Positions 17,344 through 26,159 are shown, counted from the stretch's first letter. The stretch is DNA of 64,000 nucleotides from CAZCQG01 sp964500775 (GCA_964500775.1 CAZCQG010000005.1:1-64000), one strand, 5' to 3'. Numbers and translations are program-made. Notes: generated by a model not told the origin, from the letters alone.

Positions 17344-18239
17344 TAAAATTCCCTCTCTATCATATCTCGCACCACCCCTTGGAGTTTTTCTACGTTTTCG
17401 CCCGCTACTGCTTCGATCGCCTCATATCCGAGTTTTTTTGCGTATTCTATGCTTTTTTGTATTGCTTTTGTATTATAAAGGGTCTCTTTGAGCCACTTTT
17501 CTTCTTCTTTATCGCATTTTTTACGGAATAGACTTTCTAAGTGTTTTTTCTCTTCAGTCCCGAGCGCTTCATAGGCGTAGATATACGGAAGGGTGGTTTT
17601 CCCCTCTACAAAGTCGTTCATACTCGGTTTTCCTAGCTTTTGGGAATCTTGGGTCACGTCAAGTATGTCATCAACTATCTGAAACGCCAAGCCGAGATTC
17701 TTGCCGTAGATTCCAAACTTCTTTACGTCCCTATTGCTTAGGAGTGCTGCGCTTATTGCGCTTGATTCGATGAGTGAGGCGGTTTTTTTATAGATCATCT
17801 CCATATACATTGCGGTGTCGGTATTGAAACCCTCTCCCATCTTCACATCCATCAACTCTCCCACCGAGAGCTTGATGACCGCGCTGGAGATCTCTTGCGC
17901 TATCGCCGTATCTATTTTAGTAAGTTCAAAAAATGCTTTTGAGTAGAGGACATCGCCGAACATTATGGCGTTTTTATTGCCGTAGAGTGCATTGAGCGAT
18001 TCCTCACCCCTGCGGGTAGTCGCGTCGTCTATTACGTCATCGTGCAGTAGCGATGCGGCGTGTATCATCTCCACTATAGCACAAAGATTTACGCTCGCTT
18101 CATTCGCACCTGCTATGCCGAGGATAAGCTTACTGCGCAACATTTTGCCTTTGGGAAGTTTTTTGAGAAGTTCTTGGTTGTAGGGGTAGCCTAGCTCTTG
18201 AATGTATAAAGATATTTTATTTTGAATAGTCTCTAGCAT
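17343..18239 (-). CDS. Polyprenyl diphosphate synthase
   Basis: 298 residues. The first Asp-rich motif LLHDDVIDDATTRRGEESLN and the second FQIVDDILDVTQD, both needed for Mg2+-diphosphate binding, are complete. LRSKLILGIAG and KTASLIESSA also match trans-prenyltransferases. It most likely makes the long side chain of menaquinone (IspB-like, chain length not predictable from what is seen). Directly upstream of hemA. Confidence 0.9.
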   Translation of the reverse strand: MLETIQNKISLYIQELGYPYNQELLKKLPKGKMLRSKLILGIAGANEASVNLCAIVEMIHAASLLHDDVIDDATTRRGEESLNALYGNKNAIMFGDVLYSKAFFELTKIDTAIAQEISSAVIKLSVGELMDVKMGEGFNTDTAMYMEMIYKKTASLIESSAISAALLSNRDVKKFGIYGKNLGLAFQIVDDILDVTQDSQKLGKPSMNDFVEGKTTLPYIYAYEALGTEEKKHLESLFRKKCDKEEEKWLKETLYNTKAIQKSIEYAKKLGYEAIEAVAGENVEKLQGVVRDMIEREF

Positions 18240-18246
18240 GGCACTC

Positions 18247-18660
18247 CTAGTAAATAATATCGAGCTTGTCGCTCGGCGCGCGGAATCGAAACTCTAGCGT
18301 CGCGGTCTTATTTTTCCTCTCATACTCTTTAAAGCTTAACAACATAAAGGGCGCTTCTTCATACGCACCGTTTGCGCGCAAGAGTTTGAGTTTGTAGCTC
18401 TCCCTTTGATGATCTTTATAAAGGACAAACTGTTTTACAAAACCATCGTATTTCAGGACAACGACCAGTCCGCTATTTTTGTATAATGTCCAATGAAATA
18501 CGATATTTTTGCTTTCGGTATTGAGATTGAGCTTGATGGTAAACTCTTGATCTTTTTTGAGGGTGATCTCACCGCTCTTTTGCCAATATCCGGCAACTTC
18601 GGCACTGCTTTGCAAACAAAGCGTACCGAGCAAAAACAGAAAAAAGAAAAACCTATTCAT
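18247..18660 (-). CDS. Small exported protein of unknown function
   Basis: 137 residues with a strong signal peptide (MNRFFFFLFLLGTLCLQSSA) followed by a beta-rich domain (FTIKLNLNTESKNIVFHWTLYKN, LVVVLKYDGFVKQFVLYKD). No motif recognised. It overlaps the upstream DUF2018 gene by eight bases and lies 7 bases before the polyprenyl synthase, so it belongs to the same transcription unit. Periplasmic location is inferred from the signal sequence only. Confidence 0.6.
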   Translation of the reverse strand: MNRFFFFLFLLGTLCLQSSAEVAGYWQKSGEITLKKDQEFTIKLNLNTESKNIVFHWTLYKNSGLVVVLKYDGFVKQFVLYKDHQRESYKLKLLRANGAYEEAPFMLLSFKEYERKNKTATLEFRFRAPSDKLDIIY

Positions 18661-18913
18661 TTTGGCTAAGAATCGAAGCCATCATATCCATATAATAGTT
18701 TTTCACGCCCGAATCAAGTGTGTTTTCTTCGTCAAATATGAGCGCCAACACCTCTTTATCGAGATCTTGAAACTTATCTTGCGCGAGCATCTCAAGCGCT
18801 ACGCATCTTTTTACGAGCTTATCTATCTCGGAGATACAAAGTTCTCTATTGGCGTTATAAAGGATGTCAAAAAATTTGTCCTTGGGCGTACCCTCGAAAA
18901 TATCGTCAAACAT
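18653..18913 (-). CDS. DUF2018 family protein (HP0242-like)
   Basis: 86 residues, all-helical and acidic (MFDDIFEGTPKDKFFDILYNANRELCISEIDKLVKRCVALEML). Size and the pattern match DUF2018, known from Helicobacter pylori HP0242, a dimeric helical protein with an intertwined, knotted arrangement and no assigned function. It is the first gene of the leftward heme/isoprenoid operon; the MITE-like element lies just upstream. The family is restricted to Campylobacterota as far as I know, supporting the host assignment. Confidence 0.75.
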   Translation of the reverse strand: MFDDIFEGTPKDKFFDILYNANRELCISEIDKLVKRCVALEMLAQDKFQDLDKEVLALIFDEENTLDSGVKNYYMDMMASILSQNE

Positions 18914-18933
18914 ATCTCACCTTCTGTAAAAAA

Positions 18934-19270
18934 AGTAACTTACCGATGTTACGCACACATAGGGGCAAAGCTCCTATGTGTGGCAGGGACACCCTCGGCT
19001 ATGCTTTCGCATATAGCCATCGGTTTCAAAGCTAAAAAAGCCAAGCAGTTGGCTTTTTGTATACGCTTTTCACCCTTGCAACCCCCTAAAGCTACCCGCT
19101 GAAGCGGGAGATTCAAGCAGTTTCGCACTTAACCCCTGAAGTCAAGTCAAGCGATACCCTTTATCCCGTGCGGTCAAAGCTTTAGCTTTGGGTACTGCTC
19201 GTGGATAACCGGGACTAAAGCTTGACTTGACTTCAGGGGTTAACAACAAGTGCGTAACATCAGTAACTTA
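18934..19270. mobile_element. MITE-like structured element without coding capacity
   Basis: Terminal inverted repeats GATGTTACGCAC (18945-18956) and its complement (19250-19261) bound about 317 bases; if one mismatch is allowed they extend to 17 bases. AGTAACTTA occurs directly repeated at 18934-18942 and 19262-19270 and may be a target duplication, although two extra bases lie between it and the left terminus. Inside are a 10-base perfect hairpin (18954-18982), a hairpin at 18997-19018, CCCGC-TGAA-GCGGG near 19096-19109 followed by ATTCAAG, and a perfect 24-base inverted repeat (19129-19152 with 19220-19243). No open frame of note. The CCCGC hairpin plus TTCAA resembles an IS200/IS605 right end (weak inference). 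Confidence 0.65.
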
Positions 19271-19286
19271 GTGTAGCAAAATGTAG

Positions 19287-20585
19287 CTATTTTAATCGAA
19301 ATCGCACCGACTTTTCGTGTGCTTCAAGCCCCTCTGCGCTTGCAAATGCAGCGCAATCCTCACCGAGTTCGTTAATAGCTTCATCGGAGAAATAGATGAC
19401 CGAGCTTTTTTTCATAAAATGCTCTGTCCCGAGCGGCGAATAAAATCGTGCCGTACCGCCGGTGGGCAAGGTGTGATTGGGTCCTGCCATATAGTCGCCG
19501 ATAGGTTCGGGGGTGTTTTTACCGATGAATATGGCTCCTGCATTTTTGATCCTCGGAAGGACATCGAGGTGATTTTCTACCATCAACTCCAAGTGTTCGG
19601 GGGCGATTTTATTCATAAGGGCGATGGATTCTTGCAAATCCTCGGTAATGAGAATCGCACCGCGGTTGTAGATCGATTTTTCGGCGATCTCTTTGCGGTT
19701 TAGCTCTACGACGAGGGTATCGATCCAGTCGGAAACTTTTTGTGCCAATTCCACGGAATCGGTCGCAAGAATCGAGCTTGCCATCTCGTCGTGTTCTGCT
19801 TGCGAGAGGAGATCGATGGCGATGAGGCGCGGGTCGGCTTTGGAATCGGCAATGATTCCTATCTCGCTAGGTCCCGCGATCATATCGATATTCACTTCGC
19901 CATAGACGAGTTTTTTCGCCGTCGCGACGTAGATATTACCCGGACCCGTGATGACATCGACCTTCGGGATAGATGCCGTCCCGTATGCCAGCGCCCCCAC
20001 TGCGCTTGCGCCGCCGACTTTAAATACGGTATCTATCTTGCAGATGTGGCACGCGGCTAGGAGAAGCTCATTCACCTCCCCTTCCATCGCAGGCGTGGTG
20101 ACTACTATCTCCTCCACTCCCGCTACGAGCGCCGGAATAGCGTTCATCAGAAGCGAGCTAGGATATGCCGCTTTGCCGCCGGGGATATAGAGACCCGCTT
20201 TTTCCACAGGGGTTACTTTTTGTCCGAGAATCGAGCCGTTCTCTTCGTAGTGCATAAAACTGCGCGGTTTTTGGAGTTCGTGGAATCTCCATATCCGCTC
20301 ATACGCCGTGTGGATCGCTTTTTTGAGCTTTTCGTCGGTGTTTTTATAGGCTTTGAGTATGTCGGCTTTATCGACTTTGAGCGCATTTGCGTCGGAAGGA
20401 TTCCATCTATCAAACCTCGCGATTTGCGCTATGAGCGCGCTATCGCCTTGAGTTTTGACTTCGTCGAGTATCGTTTTGACGCGCCCCTCGACTTCGCTCA
20501 TATCCACGCCGCCGCGACCCAAAAGCTCTTCAAATTCGGCTTTGAAGTTTTCGTTGTTCGTGTAGATAAATTTTATTTTTTCCAT
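19287..20585 (-). CDS. hisD: Histidinol dehydrogenase
   Basis: 432 residues, full length. It oxidises L-histidinol to L-histidine in two NAD+-dependent steps with Zn2+. Signatures: PGGKAAYPSSLLMNAIPA, the long VDVITGPGNIYVATAKKLVYGEVNIDMIAGPSEI block, LLSQAEHDEMASS with Gln/His zinc and catalytic residues, APEHLEL, and GPNHTLPTGGTARFYSPLG. It stands apart from other his genes here. It ends 16 bases from the MITE-like element and starts right after the CNNM-like gene. Confidence 0.96.
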   Translation of the reverse strand: MEKIKFIYTNNENFKAEFEELLGRGGVDMSEVEGRVKTILDEVKTQGDSALIAQIARFDRWNPSDANALKVDKADILKAYKNTDEKLKKAIHTAYERIWRFHELQKPRSFMHYEENGSILGQKVTPVEKAGLYIPGGKAAYPSSLLMNAIPALVAGVEEIVVTTPAMEGEVNELLLAACHICKIDTVFKVGGASAVGALAYGTASIPKVDVITGPGNIYVATAKKLVYGEVNIDMIAGPSEIGIIADSKADPRLIAIDLLSQAEHDEMASSILATDSVELAQKVSDWIDTLVVELNRKEIAEKSIYNRGAILITEDLQESIALMNKIAPEHLELMVENHLDVLPRIKNAGAIFIGKNTPEPIGDYMAGPNHTLPTGGTARFYSPLGTEHFMKKSSVIYFSDEAINELGEDCAAFASAEGLEAHEKSVRFRLK

Positions 20586-20586
20586 A

Positions 20587-21654
20587 TCACTTCTGTGCCT
20601 CTTTTTCTTTTTTCTTATTCTCTTTGTCGATTCTAGCTCTGATAATCTTCCCTTTGTCTTTGGCGTGTTGCTGCATATCGACTACTTTATCCATCTCGTC
20701 GACTATCTCCACACCGAGCAATGTCTCAATAGCATCCTCTAATGTTACGATGCCCGATGTCTGCCCATAGCTATCGTGCACCAAAAAGAGGTGTTCTTTC
20801 CTCTTGACAAAAAGATCTATGAGGTTCAAAACAGGGATATTTTCACTCACCATAAACACGGGTACGGCGATTTCGCGGAGAGTTTTCTGCTCAAAGCCGT
20901 CCACGCTCTCTTCAAGTATGCTTTGGTTAAAGACCATCCCTACGACGTTATCGAGATTCCCTTCATAGATAGGAATCCGAGAGTGCATATACATTTGGTC
21001 TTCCTCGATAGCATCGACGATTTTTACATCTGCTTCAAACGCAAATACGACGCTTCGAGGGGTCAAAATATCTTTCGCTTTGAAATTTTTCAACTCCAAA
21101 AGGTTTTCTATGAGATCCGATTCTTTGCTATGTAAACTCCCTTGCTTCTCCCCCATCTCAGCAAATGCCAATATCTCCTCGCGGGATATGCCGTCTTTTG
21201 AATCTTTTTTTATAAAATGGGTGATAAACCCCGAAAGATACACTAGCGGATAGGTGAGCTTTCGCAAGAAAAATATCATATGAAACGCAGGAATCACAAG
21301 GCTTTTCCAATATGTCGCCCCTATAGTCTTAGGGATGATTTCGGAGAAATAGAGGATGGCTAGCGTAAGCCCTACGGCTATGAAAGTCTGCCACTCTAGA
21401 CCGAAAAGCTTCACGCTCTGTGCCCCTACTCCAGCTGCGCCGAGGGTATTTGCAAAGGTGTTTACCACGAGTATCGAAGAGATGGAGCGATCCAGATTTC
21501 CTTTGACCTCTTTGGAGGTTTTGCTAAAAGATTCGTTATCTTTTGTGAGTGTTTCTAGGTATGACTGGGTGGAGCTAAGCAGTATCGCTTCTAACAATGA
21601 ACATATAAACGAAATGCCTATAGTAAGACTTAAATATATAATAAAAAGGGTCAT
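20587..21654 (-). CDS. CNNM/hemolysin-C family membrane protein (DUF21 plus CBS pair)
   Basis: 355 residues. The N-terminal DUF21 domain has about four membrane segments (LFIIYLSLTIGISFICSLLEAILLS, TFIAVGLTLAILYFSEIIPKTIG, and others), with the CNNM-like 'SEIIPKTIG' motif. Two CBS domains follow at about residues 195-320 (ILTPRSVVFAFE, RIPIYEGNLDNVVG, HLFLVHDSYGQTSGIVTLEDAIETLLG). It stops after a short Lys/Glu tail and lacks the C-terminal CorC_HlyC domain seen in longer relatives. Members are linked to Mg2+/Co2+ export or resistance. Upstream of hisD with one base between them. Confidence 0.82.
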   Translation of the reverse strand: MTLFIIYLSLTIGISFICSLLEAILLSSTQSYLETLTKDNESFSKTSKEVKGNLDRSISSILVVNTFANTLGAAGVGAQSVKLFGLEWQTFIAVGLTLAILYFSEIIPKTIGATYWKSLVIPAFHMIFFLRKLTYPLVYLSGFITHFIKKDSKDGISREEILAFAEMGEKQGSLHSKESDLIENLLELKNFKAKDILTPRSVVFAFEADVKIVDAIEEDQMYMHSRIPIYEGNLDNVVGMVFNQSILEESVDGFEQKTLREIAVPVFMVSENIPVLNLIDLFVKRKEHLFLVHDSYGQTSGIVTLEDAIETLLGVEIVDEMDKVVDMQQHAKDKGKIIRARIDKENKKKEKEAQK

Positions 21655-21856
21655 CTTAAAGGCTCATCGTAAAAGTATCGGATAAAAATGAATAGTGCGG
21701 TAATGCGGTTTGTGTTGAAGATGCGGCATAGCCGCTACGACTGTAAGGTTCCAAGAAAAAAGTTTACTCCCGTTTGTGAATATAAAATGTGCAAGATTAT
21801 ACTTGTATTCATTTGAATTTGAAATTAAATAAAATTTTGTCGTAATCGAACGCTGC

Positions 21857-23131
21857 TCAAATTACCAATAGTGCGATGTTTCTTTTGTTTTGTTTATCAA
21901 AATCCTCAATGCACGCGCCTATCTCCCCCGTAACTTTTGCGGTATGCTCTAAAAGTGTTTTTAGGTTTAAAAAAAGGTGTGCGATGTCCTCGCCCCTCTG
22001 CCCCAAGAGAGCTGCCTCTATCTGCCCGTAAACCTCTATATAGTCAAGGTAAACAAACGAGCGCTCAAATTCGTGTAAAATAAACCCGATGTCACGCGCA
22101 ATCCCGTTAAAACTAGCGAGGATTCCCTTGCTTATACTTGAATACTTTTCAATCGCCTCCTCTAGTACCGCCAAAAGAGGTTGGTCTGCCGTCTCATTTA
22201 ATGTCTCATCTTCTTGTAGCGTATTGAGGTGTTTGTTGCCCATAGTGCTTTGGAGTATTACCGCGACGATAGAGAGTATCAGCTTATCAATATCCGAAGT
22301 GGCGTTTTCAAACTTCAAATCCAATTTTTTTACCAAGTCGGCATTTGAAGCCGAAACCTCGCCTATCTCCCCTGCTAATACCGAAAATACATCCCTCGAA
22401 TTCTCTATTTTTTGCGATTTTACCGAAGTATTTAAGGCAAGAAACAATATCTCTTTCGATATTGAAACGATAGAGCGAGAACTTTTGCCGAGTGTCTCTT
22501 TGTAAAGCAAATAATTTTTCAGCGTTTCAAATGAGGAAAAGAAATTTTCTTCCGTGACACGCATTTTATGAAATAGTTTTTCCGTATCATTTTTTCCGCT
22601 CCCGCTTCGTACGGATGAGCGATGTACCGACTGAAACTCCTCCAATAAAACATTGGTCATAAACTCATCATAATCCTTAATCCCGAAGCCTCGCAGGCTA
22701 TCGACTATAAAATCTAACGATGCCTCCACCCCTTGCTCTTTTTCAATCTCCAAAGCGGATTTATATAAATCTTCGGCGATTTTTTGGAAGTGTGTTTGAG
22801 GTTTTATACGTATCGACAAATAGCACTCTTGCAAAGGAAACACGAATGCTAGTACCCAATAGTACCTGCCGCTTTTGGAGCGATTTTTTACGTATGCGGC
22901 TATGGGCTTATCGTTTTGGATATAGTCCCATAAAAGTTTGAAAACCGCTTTAGGCATATCTCTGTGCCTGATAATGTTGTGGGGGGCACCGACTAATTCC
23001 TCTTTATCATACCCGCTGATGCGCACAAATACGTCATTGCCGTCTATGATCGTACCTGCTTTATCCGTATACGAAAAAAATAGCTCATCTTCCCCGAAAA
23101 GTTCCTCTTCTTCCAAATAAATATCTTCCAA
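21857..23131 (-). CDS. PAS-domain protein with a degenerate chemoreceptor-like signalling region
   Basis: 424 residues, starting at TTG 23131. Residues about 18-120 are an Aer-type PAS domain: FFSYTDKAGTIIDGNDVFVRISGYDKEELVGAPHNIIRHRDMP. No membrane helix is seen. The central helical region contains ISKEILFLALNTSVKSQKIENSRDVFSVLAGEIGEVS, which lines up with the receptor hairpin (INLLALNAAIEAARAGE..GFAVVADEVR) but has lost most of its invariant residues. It may therefore sense redox through PAS but may not couple to CheA/CheW normally. The C-terminal about 120 residues are helical. Close relatives in Campylobacterota are plausible but not verified. Confidence 0.6.
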   Translation of the reverse strand: MEDIYLEEEELFGEDELFFSYTDKAGTIIDGNDVFVRISGYDKEELVGAPHNIIRHRDMPKAVFKLLWDYIQNDKPIAAYVKNRSKSGRYYWVLAFVFPLQECYLSIRIKPQTHFQKIAEDLYKSALEIEKEQGVEASLDFIVDSLRGFGIKDYDEFMTNVLLEEFQSVHRSSVRSGSGKNDTEKLFHKMRVTEENFFSSFETLKNYLLYKETLGKSSRSIVSISKEILFLALNTSVKSQKIENSRDVFSVLAGEIGEVSASNADLVKKLDLKFENATSDIDKLILSIVAVILQSTMGNKHLNTLQEDETLNETADQPLLAVLEEAIEKYSSISKGILASFNGIARDIGFILHEFERSFVYLDYIEVYGQIEAALLGQRGEDIAHLFLNLKTLLEHTAKVTGEIGACIEDFDKQNKRNIALLVI

Positions 23132-23162
23132 ACTTTTCCGTCGCCTTGTTTTGTTAATTTTA

Positions 23163-24062
23163 TTATGACATTTTATAACATTTTAGTAATTTCTCCAAGA
23201 CAAAAACACTGATACTGTTTCCTGATAGTTTCCATTTTTGTTTGAGCGGAATCTCATCAGGAAAAGAGAATGCTTTATTAAATCCCAACATACGCACTAT
23301 CTCTTCGGGCGAAAAGCGGCGCACTCGCCCTTCGTCTTGCAGGAAAGCCCCTGAATGCATATATGACTTGTAGTATCCCGAACAAAAGCACGTCGTATAT
23401 GTCTCTCGCTCTGCGGCATCCAAGATTCGCATCCCGCTTCGGTATTTTCGTAACACCGATTCATCGACATAGAGCGCTTCTCCATAACGATCCAAAGCAT
23501 CCTTATCGATGAAATCTTCTAAAACGCGACTATAAGATTCTAACCGCGGGGGTTGCAAAGGGTATTTAGAGGCGAGTAAATAGTAGCGCTCCCGTCTGCT
23601 CGGAATCCCAAACGTAGTGGGACACAAGAGATGCTCTTGAAAAACATATCTCCGTTTTTCAAGCATTTTCAAAAATACTTCCCGAGCGTTAGAATCTGCA
23701 AATCCTTTGACGTTTTCTAATCCGATATGGTCGGGGAAATCGTCTGAATCTAAAGATTCCAAAACGGTGATGATTTGAAGCAAAGAGTTTGCCCTTTGAT
23801 CTCCCAAATCTTTGCGATTTCCTTTTTCGCTATAAGGCTGACACGGCGGGGAGAGCCACAGGAAATCCACGTGTTTGCCGCTAAAAAAACTTGTGTTAAA
23901 TTTTTCGAGGTTATATCTGATGCAGTTGTGATTCGGGAAGTTGTGCTTATATGTCGCGATTGCATTTGGGTTTTGTTCAAGTGCGGTGATGCGGCACTCT
24001 GCGATATTTGCAAGAGCGTGTGCGAATCCACCTATGCCGCTGTATAGCTCTAGTGCGTACAT
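23163..24062 (-). CDS. Dnmt2-like cytosine-C5 methyltransferase (candidate tRNA methyltransferase)
   Basis: 299 residues. Motif I is LELYSGIGGFAHAL (AdoMet binding), motif IV WLSPPCQPYSEKGNRKDLGDQR (catalytic Cys near residue 72), motif VI HIGLENVKGFADSN, motif VIII QEHLLCPTTFGIPSRRERYYLLA. After a short target region come CFCSGYYKSYMHSGAFLQ, RRFSPEEIVRMLGF, and KWKLSGNSISV. LENVKGF, the 'SP/CPTxxGIPxxRxRY' string and the CF-x-x-GY-x-x-YxxxxG block are hallmarks of Dnmt2 (TRDMT1), which methylates C38 of tRNA-Asp; in Dnmt2 the block begins CFT, here CFC. No restriction enzyme is nearby, which supports a non-restriction role. Substrate is inference. Confidence 0.75.
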   Translation of the reverse strand: MYALELYSGIGGFAHALANIAECRITALEQNPNAIATYKHNFPNHNCIRYNLEKFNTSFFSGKHVDFLWLSPPCQPYSEKGNRKDLGDQRANSLLQIITVLESLDSDDFPDHIGLENVKGFADSNAREVFLKMLEKRRYVFQEHLLCPTTFGIPSRRERYYLLASKYPLQPPRLESYSRVLEDFIDKDALDRYGEALYVDESVLRKYRSGMRILDAAERETYTTCFCSGYYKSYMHSGAFLQDEGRVRRFSPEEIVRMLGFNKAFSFPDEIPLKQKWKLSGNSISVFVLEKLLKCYKMS

Positions 24063-24126
24063 AAAAAGAATTTAATCAGAAGGAACTTTCGTATAAAATT
24101 TTAAGGAAAGAGGGGGAGGAGAGGGC

Positions 24127-24465
24127 TTATAGCGCCTCTTCGTCCTTCTCGCCTGTTCTTACTCTCACAGCAGATTCGATATCGGAAACAAATACTTTTC
24201 CATCTCCGATTTTGCCTGTTTTAGCTGCGTTGCAAATGATGTCTACGACTTTGCTTGCATTGTCGTTTGATACCACTACTTCGATTTTGATCTTAGGAAG
24301 AAAATCTACCACATATTCCGCGCCTCTATAAAGCTCCGTATGCCCTTGTTGTCTTCCGTATCCTTTGACCTCGCTTACCGTCATACCGGTGATTCCGGCT
24401 TCGATGAGCGCATCTTTTACGTCTTCTAATTTAAATGGTTTAATAACCGCTTCGATCTTTTTCAT
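24127..24465 (-). CDS. glnB: PII nitrogen regulatory protein
   Basis: 112 residues, classic PII: MKKIEAVIKPFKLEDVKDALIEAGITGMTVSEVKGYGRQQGHTELYRGAEYVVDFLPK. The T-loop Tyr of TELYRGAEY (position 51) that is uridylylated is present. The ATP/2-oxoglutarate binding loop KIGDGKVFV follows. PII trimers report ATP/ADP and 2-oxoglutarate and block the Amt channel. It is 10 bases downstream of amt, so it acts as the GlnK-type partner of the adjacent channel, whether named GlnB or GlnK. Confidence 0.95.
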   Translation of the reverse strand: MKKIEAVIKPFKLEDVKDALIEAGITGMTVSEVKGYGRQQGHTELYRGAEYVVDFLPKIKIEVVVSNDNASKVVDIICNAAKTGKIGDGKVFVSDIESAVRVRTGEKDEEAL

Positions 24466-24475
24466 CTATAATCTC

Positions 24476-25741
24476 CTACTTCTTATTTGAAAATTCAGGA
24501 TAAGCTTCAAGACCCGTTTCGTGTAGATCAAGACCGTCGTATTCTTCTTGCTCGCTTACTCTGATACCCATTGTGACTTTAAGAATATACCATACAATGA
24601 ATGAAGAAACAAAGACAAAAACACCGACGGCGATAATTCCTTTGATTTGCGAAAGCAAACTTACGTCAGGATTAAAGATACCTACAGCTAGCGTACCCCA
24701 AATACCTGCAACCAAGTGAACCGACAATGCACCGACAGGATCATCGATTTTGAGTTTGTCAAAGAACGGAACGGCGAGCACGATAAGAATACCTGCAACT
24801 ACCGCATCTATAGCAGCTACGCCCATACCGAGATCAGGACCCGCAGTTACCGCTACTAGACCTGCCAGAGCACCGTTTAGCACCATTGTGAGGTCGACTT
24901 TTTTGTATATGAGCTGCGTAAGCACCGCTGCGGTTATCGCACCGACTGCCGCTGCCATATTTGTAGCCGCAACAACCGCCGAAAACGCCGTCGCATCGTC
25001 TCTGCTTCCAAGTGCAAGCTGTGAACCGCCATTGAATCCAAACCATCCGAGCCATAGTATAAACGTCCCTAGTGTAGCTAAAGGTAAGTTTGATCCGGGG
25101 ATTGGTTTTACTTTACCATCAGGTCCGTATTTTCCTTTTCTAGCACCCAAAAGAAGCACGCCGGCTAATGCCGCCCATCCGCCTACGGAGTGAACTATAG
25201 TAGATCCTGCAAAATCGCTAAAACCTTCCATAAAACCGCCTAGCTCGCTACCGCCCCAGCTCCAGTGACCTTGGATAGGATAAATGATACCCGAAAGTAC
25301 AACGGTAAAAATCAAGAACGGCCACATTTTCATTCTCTCTGCCACCGTACCCGAAATAATCGAAGCCGCAGTCGCTACGAAAACCACTTGAAAGAAAAAG
25401 TCGGACATTTTACTATAAGACGCGCCATCATCTGTAGCCTGCGCTAAGATGCCGATACTTCCCATAAAAGAGCCGCCTTCACCATACATAAGGTTATAGC
25501 CCACTACAAAATACATTACGCATGAAATAGCGTATAGCAAAATGTTTTTGCTAAGAATTACTGCGTTGTTTTTCGTCCTAGTGAGACCCGATTCTAGCAT
25601 CGCAAAGCCTGCCGCCATCCACATAACCAGTGCACCCATCATCACGAATAAAAACGTGTCAAGGATGTACTTCACATCGGTAAAATTACCGAGTATAACA
25701 CTTCCGTCCTCTGCTAAAAGCTGGATTGATGAAACATCCAT
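24476..25741 (-). CDS. amt: Ammonium transporter
   Basis: 421 residues with about eleven hydrophobic helices. Signature strings: GFAMLESGLTRTKNN, SIISGTVAERMK, the pore region with FAGSTIVHSVGGWAALAG, ILWLGWFGFNGGSQLA, and DPVGALSVHLVAGIWGTLAVG. The two pore His residues of the family are in HSVGG and VHLVAG. It conducts ammonium into the cell and is gated by the PII protein encoded immediately downstream. Together with CowN at 40.4 kb this suits a nitrogen-fixing or nitrogen-limited lifestyle (inference). Confidence 0.96.
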   Translation of the reverse strand: MDVSSIQLLAEDGSVILGNFTDVKYILDTFLFVMMGALVMWMAAGFAMLESGLTRTKNNAVILSKNILLYAISCVMYFVVGYNLMYGEGGSFMGSIGILAQATDDGASYSKMSDFFFQVVFVATAASIISGTVAERMKMWPFLIFTVVLSGIIYPIQGHWSWGGSELGGFMEGFSDFAGSTIVHSVGGWAALAGVLLLGARKGKYGPDGKVKPIPGSNLPLATLGTFILWLGWFGFNGGSQLALGSRDDATAFSAVVAATNMAAAVGAITAAVLTQLIYKKVDLTMVLNGALAGLVAVTAGPDLGMGVAAIDAVVAGILIVLAVPFFDKLKIDDPVGALSVHLVAGIWGTLAVGIFNPDVSLLSQIKGIIAVGVFVFVSSFIVWYILKVTMGIRVSEQEEYDGLDLHETGLEAYPEFSNKK

Positions 25742-25868
25742 CTATTGCTCCTTGTGTAGTAATAAGTTTTTGAACAGGAAAAGTATAGCAATGAAAAAGA
25801 TTATAAATATTCAGTTTTATGGTTATTTTTTATACACAATTGTAATCTATGAAGTTTTTGTATATTTC

Positions 25869-25897
25869 TTGACAAGTAGAGGGAGATTATGTATAAT
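25869..25897 (+). promoter_or_regulatory. Sigma-70 promoter of tRNA-Ser
   Basis: TTGACA at 25869-25874 and TATAAT at 25892-25897 are perfect consensus hexamers with a 17-base spacer. Transcription should begin near 25904, about ten bases before the tRNA. Confidence 0.9.
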
Positions 25898-25913
25898 TCC
25901 ACCTCTTTTTAAT

Positions 25914-26001
25914 CGGGAGATGGCTGAGCGGTCGAAAGCGGCGGTCTTGAAAACCGTTGATGGGCAACTATCCTGGGGTTCGAATCCCTATCTCCCGGCC
26001 A
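25914..26001 (+). tRNA. serT: tRNA-Ser (anticodon UGA)
   Basis: 88 nucleotides. The acceptor stem CGGGAGA (25914-25920) pairs with TCTCCCG (25991-25997), discriminator G, and the CCA is encoded (25999-26001). The anticodon stem-loop is GCGGT-CTTGAAA-ACCGT with TGA at 25948-25950, reading UCA and other UCN codons. A long variable arm (TGGGCAACTATCCT area) and the T-loop GGTTCGAATCC identify a serine tRNA. The strong promoter upstream is listed separately; no clear terminator follows. Confidence 0.96.
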
Positions 26002-26159
26002 CCTAGTAATCCTCGAAAATTTTAAATTCTACCTACACATATTTCATTTACTACGATTTGGTACTGCCTTTGCAATATAAACATTAAAAAGTAGTGCATA
26101 TTTATTTCTTTAAGTTTTATAGATATAAAATATTCGATATTTTACTTAAGGAGTTTTCT

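Noticed and set aside
20220..20636. Plus-strand open frame antisense to hisD
   Set aside because: hisD is complete and conserved; the antisense frame has no independent support.
23163..24062. Restriction-modification methyltransferase
   Set aside because: No endonuclease gene is adjacent, and the Dnmt2-type motifs fit better than M.HhaI-type ones; only a phylogeny would settle it.
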